Source of the DNA: Punica granatum
Lineage: Eukaryota > Streptophyta > Magnoliopsida > Myrtales > Lythraceae
Assembly: GCF_007655135.1 (NCBI RefSeq)
Contig: NC_045129.1
Location: forward strand, 25,022,274-25,086,273
Direction of reading: 5' to 3'
DNA: 64,000 bases
The notes under the pieces were generated by a model. That model had not been told where the DNA came from and did no database searches. It worked only from the letters and a program-made list of their open reading frames with translations. Of this stretch, positions 1 through 11,205 are shown piece by piece (within the stretch, counting starts at the first letter, position 1; the number at the start of each line of letters is the position of its first letter). Made by a program: the position numbers and the translations under genes.

Positions 1-3000
1 TCCGCATGTACTGCTTTAGGGACTTGGTGTCCCCGGACTTCGAATCCGCATGTACTGCTTTAGGGACTTCGGGTCCCCGGACTACATGTCCGCATGTACT
101 CCTTCAGAGACCCTCCGCATGTACTCCTTCAGGGACTTCGGGTCCCCGGATTTCGCGTCCGCATTTACTGCTTCAGGGACTTCGAGTCCCCGGACTTCGT
201 GTCCGCATTTACTACTTTAGGGACTTCGGGTCCTCGGACTTCGAGTCCGCATTTACTGCTTGAGGGACTTCCGGTACCCGGACTTCGCGTCCGCATTTAC
301 TGCTTCAGGGACTTCGGGTTCCCGGACTTCGTGTCCGCATGTACTGCTTTAGGGACTTCATGTCCCCGGACTTCGTGTCCGCATGTACTGCTTTAGGGAC
401 TTCGGGTCCCCGGACTTCGTGTCCGCATGTACTCCTTCAGGGACCCTCCGCATGTAATCCTTCAGGGACTTCGGATCCCCGGACTTCGCGTCCGCATTTA
501 CTGCTTCAGGGACTTCGAGTCCACGGACTTCGTGTCCGCATTTACTGCTTCAGGGACTTCGAGTCCACGGACTTCGGGTCCCCGGACTTCGCGTCCGCAT
601 TCACTGCTTGAGGGATTTCGGATTCCCGGACTTCGCGTCCGCATTTACTGCTTTAGGGACTTCGTGTCCCCGGATTTCGTGTCCGCATATACTGCTTCAG
701 GGACTTCGGGTCCCCGGACTTCGCGTCCGCATTTACTCCTTTAGGGACTTCGGGTTCCCGGACTTCGTGTCCGCATGTACTGCTTTAGGGACTTCGTGTC
801 CCCGGACTTCGACTCCGCATGTACTGCTTTAGGGACTTCGGGTCCCCGGACTTCATGTCCGCATGTACTCCTTCAGAGACCCTCCGCATGTACTCCTTCA
901 GGGACTTCGGGTCCCCGGATTTCGCGTCCGCATTTACTGCTTCAGGGACTTCGAGTCCCCGGACTTCGTGTCCGCATTTACTGCTTTAGGGACTTCGGGT
1001 CCTCGGACTTCGAGTCCGCATTTACTGCTTGAGGGACTTCCGGTACCCGGACTTCGCGTCCGCATTTACTACTTTTAGGGACTTCGGGTTCCCGGACTTC
1101 GTGTCCGCATGTACTGCTTTAGGGACTTCATGTCCCCGGACTTCGTGTCCGCATGTACTGCTTTAGGGACTTCGGGTCCTCGGACTTCGTGTCCGCACGT
1201 ACTCCTTCAGGGACCCTCCGCATGTACTCATTCAGGGACTTCGGATCCCCGGACTTCGCGTCCGCATTTACTGCTTCAGGGACTTCGAGTCCACGGACTT
1301 CGTGTCCGCATATACTGCTTTAGGGACTTCGGGTCCCCGGACTTCGTGTCCGCATGTAGTCCTTCAGGGACCCTCCGCATGTACTCCTTCAGGGACTTCG
1401 GGTCCCCGGACTTCGCGTCCGCATTTACTACTTCAGGGACTTCGAGTCCCCGGATTTCGTGTCCGCATTTACTGCTTCAGGGACTTCGGGTCCCCGGACT
1501 TCGGGTCCGCATTTACTGCTTGAGGGACTTCCGGTCCCCGGACTTCGCGTCCGCATTTACTGCTTCAGGGACTTCGGGTCCCCGGACTTCGCGTCCGCAT
1601 TTACTGCTTCAGGGACTTCGGGTCCCCGGACTTCGCGTCCGCATTTACTGCTTCAGGGACTTCGAGTCCCCAGACTTCTTGTCCGCATTTACTACTTTGG
1701 GGACTTCGGGTCCCCGGACTTCGCGTCCGCATTTACTGCTTGAGGGTCTTCCGGTCCCCGGACTTCGCGTCCGCATTTACTACTTGAGGGACTTCACGTC
1801 CCCGGACTTCGCGTTCGCATTTACTGCTTCAGGGACTTCGGGTCCCCGGACTTCGTGTCCGCATTTACTGCTTCAGGGACCCTCCGCATGTACTCCTTCA
1901 GGGACTTCGGATCCCCGGACTTCGCGTCCGCATTTACTGCTTCAGGGACTTCGGGTCCCCGGACTTCGCGTCCGCATTTACTCCTTCAGGGACTTCGAGT
2001 CCCCAGACTTCTTGTCCGCATTTACTACTTGGGGACTTCGGGTCCCCGGACTTCGCGTCCGCATTTACTGCTTGAGGGTCTTCCGGTCCCCGGACTTCGC
2101 GTCCGCATTTACTACTTGAGGGACTTCACGTCCCCGGACTTCGCGTTCGCATTTACTGCTTCAGGGACTTCGGGTCCCCGGACTTCGTGTCCGCATTTAC
2201 TGCTTCAGGGACTTCGGGTTCCCGGACTTCGTGTCCGCATGTACTGCTTTAGGGACTTCGGGTCCCCGGACTTCGTGTCCGCATGTACTCCTTCAGGGAC
2301 CCTCCGCATGTACTCCTTCAGGGACTTCGGGTCCCCGGACTTCGCGTCCGCATTTACTGCTTTAGGGACTTCGGGTCCCCGGACTTCGGGTCCGCATTTA
2401 CTGCTTGAGGGACTTCCGGTCCCCGGACTTCGAGTCCGCATTTACTGCTTCAGGGACTTCGGGTCCCCGGACTTCGCGTCCGCATTTACTGCTTCAGGGA
2501 CTTCGGGTCCCCGGACTTCGCGTCCGCATTTACTCCTTTAGGGACTTCGGGTTCCCGGACTTCGTGTCCGCATGTACTGCTTTAGGGACTTCGTGTCCCC
2601 GGACTTCGAATCCGCATGTACTGCTTTAGGGACTTCGGGTCCCCGGACTTCATGTCCGCATGTACTCCTTCAGAGACCCTCCGCATGTACTCCTTCGGGG
2701 ACTTCGGGTCCCCGGATTTCGCGTCCGCATTTACTGCTTCAGGGACTTCGAGTTCCCGGACTTCGTGTCCGCATGTACTGCTTTAGGGACTTCATGTCCC
2801 CGGACTTCGTGTCCGCATGTACTGCTTTAGGGACTTCGGGTCCCCGGACTTCGTGTCCGCATGTACTCCTTCAGGGACCCTCCGCATGTACTCCTTCAGG
2901 GACTTCGGATCCCCGGACTTCGCGTCCGCATTTACTGCTTCAGGGACTTCGAGTCCACGGACTTCGTGTCCGCATTTACTGCTTTAGGGACTTCGGGTCC

Positions 3001-3414
3001 CCGGACTTCGGGTCCGCATTTTCTGCTTGAGGGACTTCCGGTCCCCGGACTTCGCGTCCGCATTTACTGCTTCAGGGACTTCGGTTCTCCGGACTTCGCG
3101 TCCGCATTTACTGCTTCAGGGACTTCGGTTCCTCGGACTTCGCGTCTGGATTTACTGCTTCAGGGACTTCGGGTCCCCGGACTTCGCGTCCGCATTTACT
3201 GCTTCTGGGACTTCGGGTTCCCGGACTTCGTGTCCGCATGTACTGCTTCAGGGACTTCGGGTCCCCGGACTTCGTGTCCGCATTTACTGCTTTAGGGACT
3301 TCGCGTCCGCTTTACTGCTTTCCGGACTTCTCGTCCACGGACTTCGCGTCCGCTTTACTGCTTCTCGGACTTCGCGTCCGCTTTACTGCTTTCCGCGGGC
3401 TTCGGCCCTTCGCC
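1..3414 (+). repeat. 44-bp tandem repeat array with paired palindromes (probable 3' UTR of a Tat/Ogre-like element)
   Basis: The dominant period is 44 bp; for example, identical phases begin at 1561 and 1605. Each unit contains GGGACTTCGGGTCCC followed by CGGACTTCGCGTCCG, two short inverted repeats with TTCG-type loops, and then an AT-richer spacer (CATTTACTGCTTCA). Shortened units of about 22 bp with GGGACCCTCCGCATGTA recur. A higher-order period of about 770 bp is visible: blocks at 6, 94 and 339 recur at 775, 863 and 1109, and related blocks recur near 2572. Units decay at the right edge (3300-3414). Because 44 is not a multiple of 3 and stop codons are rare, long meaningless open frames result. 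The position just upstream of an LTR matches the repeat-rich 3' UTR known in Tat/Ogre elements; that link is inference. Confidence 0.9.
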
Positions 3415-3581
3415 TACCACTTCACATTCCCCAAATCCCAATCATGCTACTATCTCATGACAGGAGGGGCGAGCTACCACGGAGGAAGACGATAGAAGCG
3501 GTCGCCGGGACCAAAATAGGGTGCCTCTCATGGTCTTTGGCTACATCCTCTAACCGAGCATGCAACCAAAGAGGAGCAAGC
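3415..3581 (+). other. Unique spacer between the array and the LTR
   Basis: About 165 bp of non-repetitive sequence joins the tandem array to the LTR that starts at 3582. I see no gene in it. It ends in a purine-rich stretch, annotated separately, so it reads as the last part of the 3' untranslated region of a plus-strand retroelement. Confidence 0.55.
3568..3580 (+). promoter_or_regulatory. Candidate polypurine tract
   Basis: AAAGAGGAGCAAG is almost all purine and ends one base before the LTR start TGTCAGCACC. A polypurine tract directly 5' of an LTR marks it as a 3' LTR in plus orientation. The solo copy of the same LTR at 39867 lacks such a tract and is preceded by a target duplication instead, which supports the reading. 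Confidence 0.6.
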
Positions 3582-4851
3582 TGTCAGCACCCCGTTTTGG
3601 CCCACCGGCTTCTCACACGAGGATTCCCAACCAAAGCTCGAGACGCTATTCACTATCCGGCAATCAGAGGTAAATGGGCGGGCACGGAGTCATGAACAAT
3701 GGGAGAAGAGCTGGGTCGATTAGAAAAGCCGAAGAGAGCAGTCAGAAGAACGAACGAACAAGGAATCCCGAAAACGACGGAGCTGGCACTGTGCCACTAT
3801 TCATCACCGAGTCACCGAAGCACCGAAAGGTTCCCGATATGGGACTCCAAAAATCCCTCTCAGTGCCAAAGTAACCAATGACACATCCGGGCGTGTTTCC
3901 GGGGCATGCCGCACAAGCCGGGACACCCCGATCTCTCACGGACGCCTTTTCTGACAGAGCTCTCGGGGCCCGCTCCACTGACAAGCAGACGACCCCCTAA
4001 AACGGGCCTACAGGCACCCAAGGACCATCAAGGTCATGGGACAAGCCTCATACGATCATTCGGAACTCTACGGGGCTTCCCGAAGGACGTTTCAATGGTA
4101 GCGAACGCCCCCGACGAACCTTCGGGGCACGTCCACGGAAAACAGAGACCGCAACGATCCCCGAGCACCTCAAGACATTCTGGGAATACTGAGAAAGCCC
4201 CGGTCAAAAGTCCCTAGGTCTTCCCAGGCCAGCGGCCTTCAGCCGGGGACGACGAGCCAACTGTCCCCAAAACGAACATTAAGATGCACGAAGAGCAATC
4301 GGGGACCGGGGACGCTCAATTCCACTCCGAATGTCCGAACAGGGCAAAACCGACCCTCGAAACGCCGAGTCGCCCGAACGTCCGTTCACACGACGCATGG
4401 CGATATTAGGCTCATTCAAATCCTCTTCGTTCAAGCATTCCAAATCAATAAATTAATTGGACATCGGAGATCGAATGCGAGCTCGATCAAGTCTCAAGCG
4501 TTTTCCGGCTTTTCTCTTAATCGAATGGGACCCACAGCTCAGCCAAGCCAAGCCACCAAGCCGCGGCTCAACCCCAAGCCACGGCTCAACCCCTCAAGAC
4601 TCGGCTGGCCGCAATTAGCCGCGGCTTCCCCCCCATGGCCGGCGGCTCAAGGCTCCTTCCACCACAAATTTGAATTTCTCTCACATCCATCACTTCCCAT
4701 CATCCATCCATCACTCCCATCACTCTTACCCTTGCTTCCCCTACACTCTAAGTGACTATTTCCCCTCCCTAATTGCCTTAAAATTTCGGCAGCCCTTGCT
4801 TAAGCCCCTAAGCCGTGATTAACTTCTCCTAATCGAGCCGTTAGCCACTCC

Positions 4852-4857
4852 TATAAA
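4852..4857 (+). promoter_or_regulatory. Candidate LTR TATA box
   Basis: CTATAAAG lies about 1.27 kb into the LTR, in a C/T-rich context typical of plant core promoters. The solo copy has TATATATA at the comparable place (41457-41464). If this is right, U3 is about 1.3-1.6 kb and R plus U5 about 3.6-4 kb. Confidence 0.45.
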
Positions 4858-7800
4858 GCCCCATTCATCATTAACCTTAATCACTTCTTCATTCTCACTC
4901 TCTCTCAAGCCAATCTCTCTCAAGAATCCTCTCAAACTCCAGCCTACTCCCACTCATTCGTCCAGCCCGTCCCAAGGCCAAAACCGTCGGAAAACCACCC
5001 TGTTTTCCGGTAACCACCCGACCCGACTTAAGCCAAAAATCACCAAACTCCCTAGCCTACATATTTTCCATCCCCTAAGTCCATTTTCGGGCTTAGATTT
5101 CTCATTTGAAGCCTCCATCAACGCGTTTTGGCCGTGAGAAGAATCGGCTCCCTAGGACGTTATACGCGTGGACCGAACTTCAACAACGTGCCATTTCGCT
5201 CCACGACTTTGCCGAGTCGTGCCATCACGTTCCAAGGGTTCCTCACAACCCTCACCCTCCCTCGTGAAGAGGTGGTCACGATCCGAGAGCCGATCCACCG
5301 TGCACAACCACCGTTTCATCGTTTCTTCTCTTACCGGGTTATTTGCTTTCACACCGAACTTTCTCTCTCTGTTTCGGGTTCATCTAGGGCTTGGCACGTT
5401 CGGGTCTGTCCTCGGACGTCTAGATCTACCTCTTAGGAGTCCAACGAGCCCAACCTCGCACCGTGCCGTGGCCGGAGCTAGCGTGCGAACCTCGTTTTCC
5501 CCGACCTGCCGCGACTGCCTCCTCTCGGGTCCCTCAACCCGTAACGCCCAAGCCGAGTCTTACGACCCTCAAGGCCACTTCCCCGACTCTTTTCCTCGTG
5601 CATCGAGACTAGGTAACATCTCTTTACAACTTAGAGAAACTAGGATCCTTGATCTTTGCTTATATGAAACGTTGACATGATTTAGAGAACCTGAATGCAT
5701 GAAAGTTTTTTTTCTTTCTTTCGGATCCGTGATGCCATGCACTCCCATACAACGTACGTTCTTTATTCCCATTAATATGTCCATGTCATGTATGTATGAT
5801 GCTCGAGCTTGCGTACCATGACGGGACACGGCTCGGATCCGGAATGGGAGAGATCCTTTGGGCCATGGGTTGAGCCATAGGACTCACGGCCAAGTCTCTA
5901 GGGAGAGACCCGTGAGTCTCCTTGGTCCACCCGAGGCTAGGGCGGTCTCCCCCTTCCCGAAAAGGGTCGATTCCTATGTCTTTTTATCGCTAATCATATG
6001 TAACACGTTAACGTGACGGGAAATGTTCCGAATCGGAGCCGAAGAAAACTCTCCCGACTAGTGTGAGCCATGAAAGCTCACGGCCCTCCTTGATGGAGTA
6101 TGGCCGAGAGCTTCCTTGGACCACACGAGTCCGGGAAGCATTCTTCCACCTCGAGACGGACCGGTTCCCGTGTTTTTGTCCATCTCCCTATTATTTGAGT
6201 CGATGCCGTCTTATTGCTTTCGTTTAAATATCTCGTGCGTGTGTATTTGTATGATTTTATGTGATTGTGGTCACGGCGGTATCGAGATGAGTAAAACACG
6301 TATTATTAACACGCTTGGTGTATTATGCATGCAAGGAATAGCCCGAACCAACGTGGGATACTACCCACGACCCAAGGCGGGTCAAGGAGGCCTCTCGGCC
6401 TAATCCCTCGGAAAGGGACCGAGTGCTCCTTGACCCCTCCCGGGTCTAGGGTGGTCTCCTTCGTCGTTTCGTGTTAGATCCTTGGAATTGAGTGCATTCA
6501 TATTCGTGTTCCGTCACTAGATGCGTGTTAATCTCATGATAGGCGAATGGATTTCGGACCATTACCCATTAAACCAACAGTGCCGGTAACGTAAGGTCAC
6601 CACCACTGAATAATCCCACGAACGGGATAAACGGGGCACATCATCCGGCTAATTGAATCACTTGGACTAAATAATTGGGTTAATCGATCCTTAATTCGTA
6701 AACGCATCGATGGTTCACGGAACGGCGAGAATGCCCTTTTCCATTAGAAGTTCACAATTTCAAAACACCGAGATACGTAACACGAGTGGATTTGAGGTCT
6801 AATGAGTACTCGCGTACCATGACTCGAGTCCGGGCCCGATTTGAGGCGACTCGAGTCGAGATGTGCGAGTCCTCCTTAGACTACTTCTTGTGACGTGGTC
6901 TCCAATTTGCATATGAACACCACAATTTTATTCCATGGGCATAATCGTCATTCCGTGACACACCGATACCCTAGGCGTTAGGGGGTTGGAAACACCTAGA
7001 GTTGTGGACGAGAAAGGGGCAACCCGTTTGGGTGCGAGTTTCATTCGCGTAACCCATTTCGTTCATTTTCGGTGTTTCCTTCTTCCTATCGTAGATTCGG
7101 TGGGGAGCATTTTTACTTCAGTTACAAAAACGCGAACAACCGGATTAATCGTACATTCGGCCTAATCAAACAATAGATAATAGATAGGCGGAATGATAAA
7201 TTCCATTCTAGAGTCAAAATACGAGTTGGGCTAATTCGGTGAAACCGCAGTGTCACCTAACCGAATAAGAGTCCTAAAACAAATACACACATGTAATTGG
7301 CTTAGAACCGCACCCTAGCCCGTCCTCTATGCTTGCCTAGGTTAGATGCATTGTCTGCTAATCAACCCCGGTTAATAACCGATTAAATCACGTACATTCG
7401 ACTTAATACACCACTTGTCCGTATTCATCGACAGTTGTCAGTTATTGTCTGTATTATGTCAATTTTATCAGTTTTCTTCTGTTTTTCCCTTGCCCATGAT
7501 AATTTGTTGCGGTTCGGGCCCGAGCCCATAGGTTACGTGTTGCACGGGGTCCAACGCCCCAAACCGCCGAACACGAGGTCCAACGCCTCTTAACTCACCG
7601 AGAGCGTGCAACCCGAGTGCGGAATGGGATCTAGCCTCGAGTCACCATCGCACTCCAAATATGGCCTATGTGGAAGGCAATTTGGATTGGATGTGTGAAA
7701 CGTGTTTAGATATCACCCGGGAGCTTGATCGATCCAACGGTTACGGTGGGAACTAATCGGTTCTCCCGCAAACCGTCGGTTCGATTGGACCCGGCCCCCG

Positions 7801-8181
7801 GCTCTTTGAGCCCGCGTTGCCTTAATTTACTTATCGGTTATTCAAAATACACGGTGAGCCGAAGCGGAATATTGGCCTAATGCAAACCGATCGGGATCCA
7901 TTTACTTATTCAGTTATATCTTGTAATTAGTTGAGAGAATATTGCGAGAATTCTATTTGTATGTTCATACGTATAATTGTAAGGATCCCGATCGGTGAGC
8001 GAGAGGTCCGAGCGTCGAATTGGTTAAAGTTGGTCTATCCCTACCAAAGGATGAGTAATCTCGGATACTCGGGGTTTCGGTTCACGCAGGAAATCGACCC
8101 TCATGATTCGGTGAACTATAGCGCTAAGATAGTGAACAAATTCCCCGATGCACAAGCGTACTCACCTTTTGGACGTTCGGA

Positions 8182-8819
8182 CCAACTTGATCAATTCATC
8201 GAACTTACGATGTCAAAACGGGCGAGTCAAGTGTGACCCTAAACCACGCGGTAAATAAACAAAACGGCAAGCCTAGCAAGCTAGAGTACCGAAAGGGCAT
8301 GCGGGATATAGGCCCGCACGTCATAGAACCCCCAAATTCGGAGCTTTCGATCCCGCATGACCATTGCCTTAGCATTTAGGAGTACCCCGTACCCCTAGAC
8401 CCGGGTAACTTGCCGACCCTCGACCTTCGGGTCGTAAAATGGCAAGTGGCGACTCCTTCTCATGTGCGTCCGTCGCGCGTCCCCGGGAAGGTGGATACTC
8501 CCAACTTGATCAATTCATCGAACTTACGATGTCAAAACGAGCGAGTCAAGTGCGACCCTAAACCACGCGGTAAATAAACAAAACGGCAAGCCTAGCAAGC
8601 TAGAGTACCGAAAGGGCGTGCGGGATATAGGCCCGCACGTAATAGAACCCCCGAATTCGGAACTTTCGATCCCGCATGACCATTGCCTTAGCATTTAGGA
8701 GTACCTCGTACCCCTAGACCCGGGTAACTTGCCGACCCTCGACCTTCGGGTCGTAAAATGGCAAGTGGCGACTCCTTCTCAAGTGCGTCCGTCGCGCGTC
8801 CCCGGGAAGGTGGATACTC
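8182..8819 (+). repeat. 319-bp tandem duplication inside the LTR
   Basis: The block that begins CAACTTGATCAATTCATCG and ends with GGTGGATACTCC is present twice, at about 8182-8500 and 8501-8819, with only scattered substitutions. The solo LTR and the inverted LTR show a single copy, so the duplication is private to this LTR copy. Each copy contains GGCGACTCC, also the core of the family's primer-binding site at 13284-13302. Confidence 0.85.
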
Positions 8820-8883
8820 CCAAGCCGCGTTTGCTTAGGCGCGCGCATGCGTGCCCCGACGAGATGAAATTCGGGTGCCCACA

Positions 8884-10898
8884 GTAGGGCCCGAGCTTGA
8901 CCCGTGATTAGGGAGAGGGTTTGCCCGCACATTCGAGGCCTTAACTTCATTGAAGGAGATTTGCTTCGCGTCAATCATCTCCTGTATCTTCTCTCGAAGC
9001 CTCCAACAGTTGTCGGTTATATGACCCGGAGCACCCTGATGAAATTCACAATGGATGCTCTGATTCTGTACTGTTGGATCGAAGTTAGGATGCGGCGCCT
9101 CCGATCGTATCATGTTCCCTGCTAGAAGTTGTCGATAAATGTGGGACAAAGAAGTCGGCAGAGGAGCGAATTGTTTACGCTGTTAAGATGGGGTGGCATT
9201 GCCCTGTCGAGTCTGCGGAGCAGGAGTCCGCTGCGCCGGTTGAGGAGGTCTCGAAGCCGGGGCTCTGCTTTGGACTAGGGCCTGTTGTTGTGGTAGTTGC
9301 GGCAGAATAACGAATGGCGGGGCCGAATAATGTGTCTGTTGTGGCTGGTAGGGTGGAAGATAATGCACGGGGCGTGCATATGCTTGAGGAGCCGAAGGTG
9401 CAGGCGCATAGTTCACCGAAAATTGCTTCTGGGGTTGATGCCCCGGATTGACAGCACTAATGGTAGCATCCTTGGTCCTTCTGGAGGTACCAGCGGCTTG
9501 CTTCCTCGGTGCCTCCCCTTCTTTCTTAATGATCGGTCCCTCAATCCTCCCCAATTTGATGCCCATATCAAGCTTCTTCCCTGCTTCAATAAGCTCGAAG
9601 AATGAGGAGGCGTGAGATAAGAGGTGCGAGTAGTATACACCCTTTAGTGTGGAATGGAACAGTTGAACTTGTTGGATCTCACTGATCGGGGGGATATGCT
9701 TCGCCGCTTTTCCCCTCCACTCTGTTGCATAGGCTTCAAAAGCCTGATTTTCCTTCATCTCCATGGTACTAAGCTTTAGGAGCGTAGGGGGTGTCTCGGC
9801 ACAGAAGCGGTACTGATCAAGGAATTTCTGAGAGAGGTCCGCCCAAGTTGAGATGTCCTGTGCTTTTAGCGTCATGAACCAATCCAATGCTGGTCCCATG
9901 AGACTGTCTTGGAATGTCTGGATTATGAATTCCTCGTAGTCCCAGTATTGCAACATTTTTCTTTGGTAGTGGCGGAGATGATGGCTCGGATCCTTGGTCC
10001 CGTCATATCTCTTAAAGTCTGGAATTTTGATTTTCAAGGGCAACCGCATGCCTGGGAATAAGTTCCAGTTGAAGTCACCATGGTCAAGACGGGACATGCC
10101 TGCTTGGAGGGCTCGGATAGTTTCCTCCATTCTCTTCATTCTTCTCTCCCACTCATTTTCAGGAGGAATATTTATCGGTAGAGCTGGAGGGGCAGCTTGA
10201 GTAGGCGTGCTCGGTTCAGTGGGGGGAATATTTAGAGGCGGTGGAGCTTGGTAGGGGAAGCTCATTTGGGGTTGTGGAGCTTGGAAGGAGAAATGGTCCG
10301 CAGTGGGAGCAGGGACTTGTGTGATCGCGACTGGAGGAACCGTCGGTGGTGGAACGGTGTAGATTGAAGGTTGAGTAGGTATGGTGAGCGGCGGCAAAGT
10401 GAGCATTGCGGAATCCGTTGATAGGAGCGCCACGGGTGGCAAAGGCATCGATGTAGAAGCCGGTGGCGGTGGCATAGGATCACTGATTGGACTGACTGCC
10501 AGCATATATGTCATTGCTGAAAAAGATATATCTTCGCTATCCGTCACATAAATAGGCAGGTCGACTGGATTCAGGTGCACGGTTGTCCTACGTTCAGGAG
10601 GTGAAGTGTGGCTCGAGGAAGCTCGGTTTTGATCCCGAAGCATAGCCATGAGCTCTGTCATATTGGTATTCATGTTGGCGGCCAACTGATTAACCATCCC
10701 TTCGAGCGCGGTGAAACGCACGGGATCGACAACATTGGATGGCGCCTGTGCAAGAGGAGGGAAGTGCGTTGGAAGAGCACCAGAATATGCCATAGATGCA
10801 GCGGGAGGCGACACCGCATGCATGTCTCGAGGAGGGGAGTGTGTCGGCATTGGCGGCGTGTCTTGCTCCGAGATAACGGGTTGTTGTTCTTCGGCCAT
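8884..10898 (-). pseudogene. gag of the Tat/Ogre-like element, one internal stop, cut at its 3' end
   Basis: The start is the ATG at 10898. The first 250 or so residues are Pro/Ser/Thr-rich and poorly ordered. A short charged helix follows, then a Retrotrans_gag-type core with the hallmark KRYDGTKDPSHHLRHYQ and a tryptophan-rich LDWFMTL stretch. An in-frame TAA (9183-9185) follows residue 571. The same frame then continues to a zinc-knuckle-like motif CEFHQGAPGHITDNC, of CHHC rather than CCHC type, and ends at the LTR junction 8883/8884. TAA sits where CAA (Gln) is likely, so one C-to-T change would explain it. The protein would form the particle and package the RNA; it is broken here. Confidence 0.8.
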
Positions 10899-11205
10899 TC
10901 TTCCGCGTGCATGAGTAGGATATCGATGCGACGCCAGTTGTTAGTACCGACATGTATGTGTCAGTGTATGAGTGTAATTGTTGTGTGTTGACCATCTTCA
11001 AGATATAAATGACAATGTATGAATGCATGAGATGTATGAGTTTGAAAACACTAATGCCATTACATCAGTTCGATTCACACTCCATAATTTACAAAGACAA
11101 TCTGTTTGAAAGGAAACATAAACATTAAACCAACAACTATTACAACTCGTAGCTGAGTGGGCGCTACGCGGGTCCTATACGGGCAAAAATGCTCAGCAAC
11201 CGATC
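10899..11205 (-). other. Spacer between ORF1 and gag
   Basis: About 300 bp lie between the ORF1 remnant and the gag start. I see no conserved protein, only short accidental frames. It is part of the internal region of the retroelement. Confidence 0.5.

Larger units (their letters stand above)
3582..8883 (+). mobile_element. 3' LTR (5.3 kb) of a Tat/Ogre-like Ty3 retrotransposon
   Basis: The sequence starts TGTCAGCACCCCGTTTTGGC and ends GTGCCCACA, so it has TG...CA ends. It aligns along its length with the solo LTR at 39867-45103, which fixes both boundaries, and in reverse complement with 13306-16655. LTRs of about 5 kb are typical of the Tat/Ogre lineage. The base after the CA end is not a primer-binding site but minus-strand gag of another element, so this is read as the 3' end of an element whose body lies left of the window. 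The length includes a 319-bp internal duplication near the right end. Open frames inside (for example 5128-5680) look accidental. Confidence 0.85.

Noticed and set aside
1109..2119. 336-codon open frame in the tandem array
   Set aside because: All three plus frames are open for long stretches because the 44-bp unit lacks stop codons and cycles through the frames. The translation is only the repeat.
1..3414. Possible CRISPR-like array
   Set aside because: Units are adjacent variants without unique spacers, and the context is plant retroelement DNA.
5128..5680. Overlapping plus-strand frames of 102 and 170 codons
   Set aside because: They lie within the LTR, have no recognisable motif and are not kept in the solo LTR copy.
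10608..10991. 127-codon plus-strand frame
   Set aside because: It is antisense to gag and overlaps its leader; a shadow frame.
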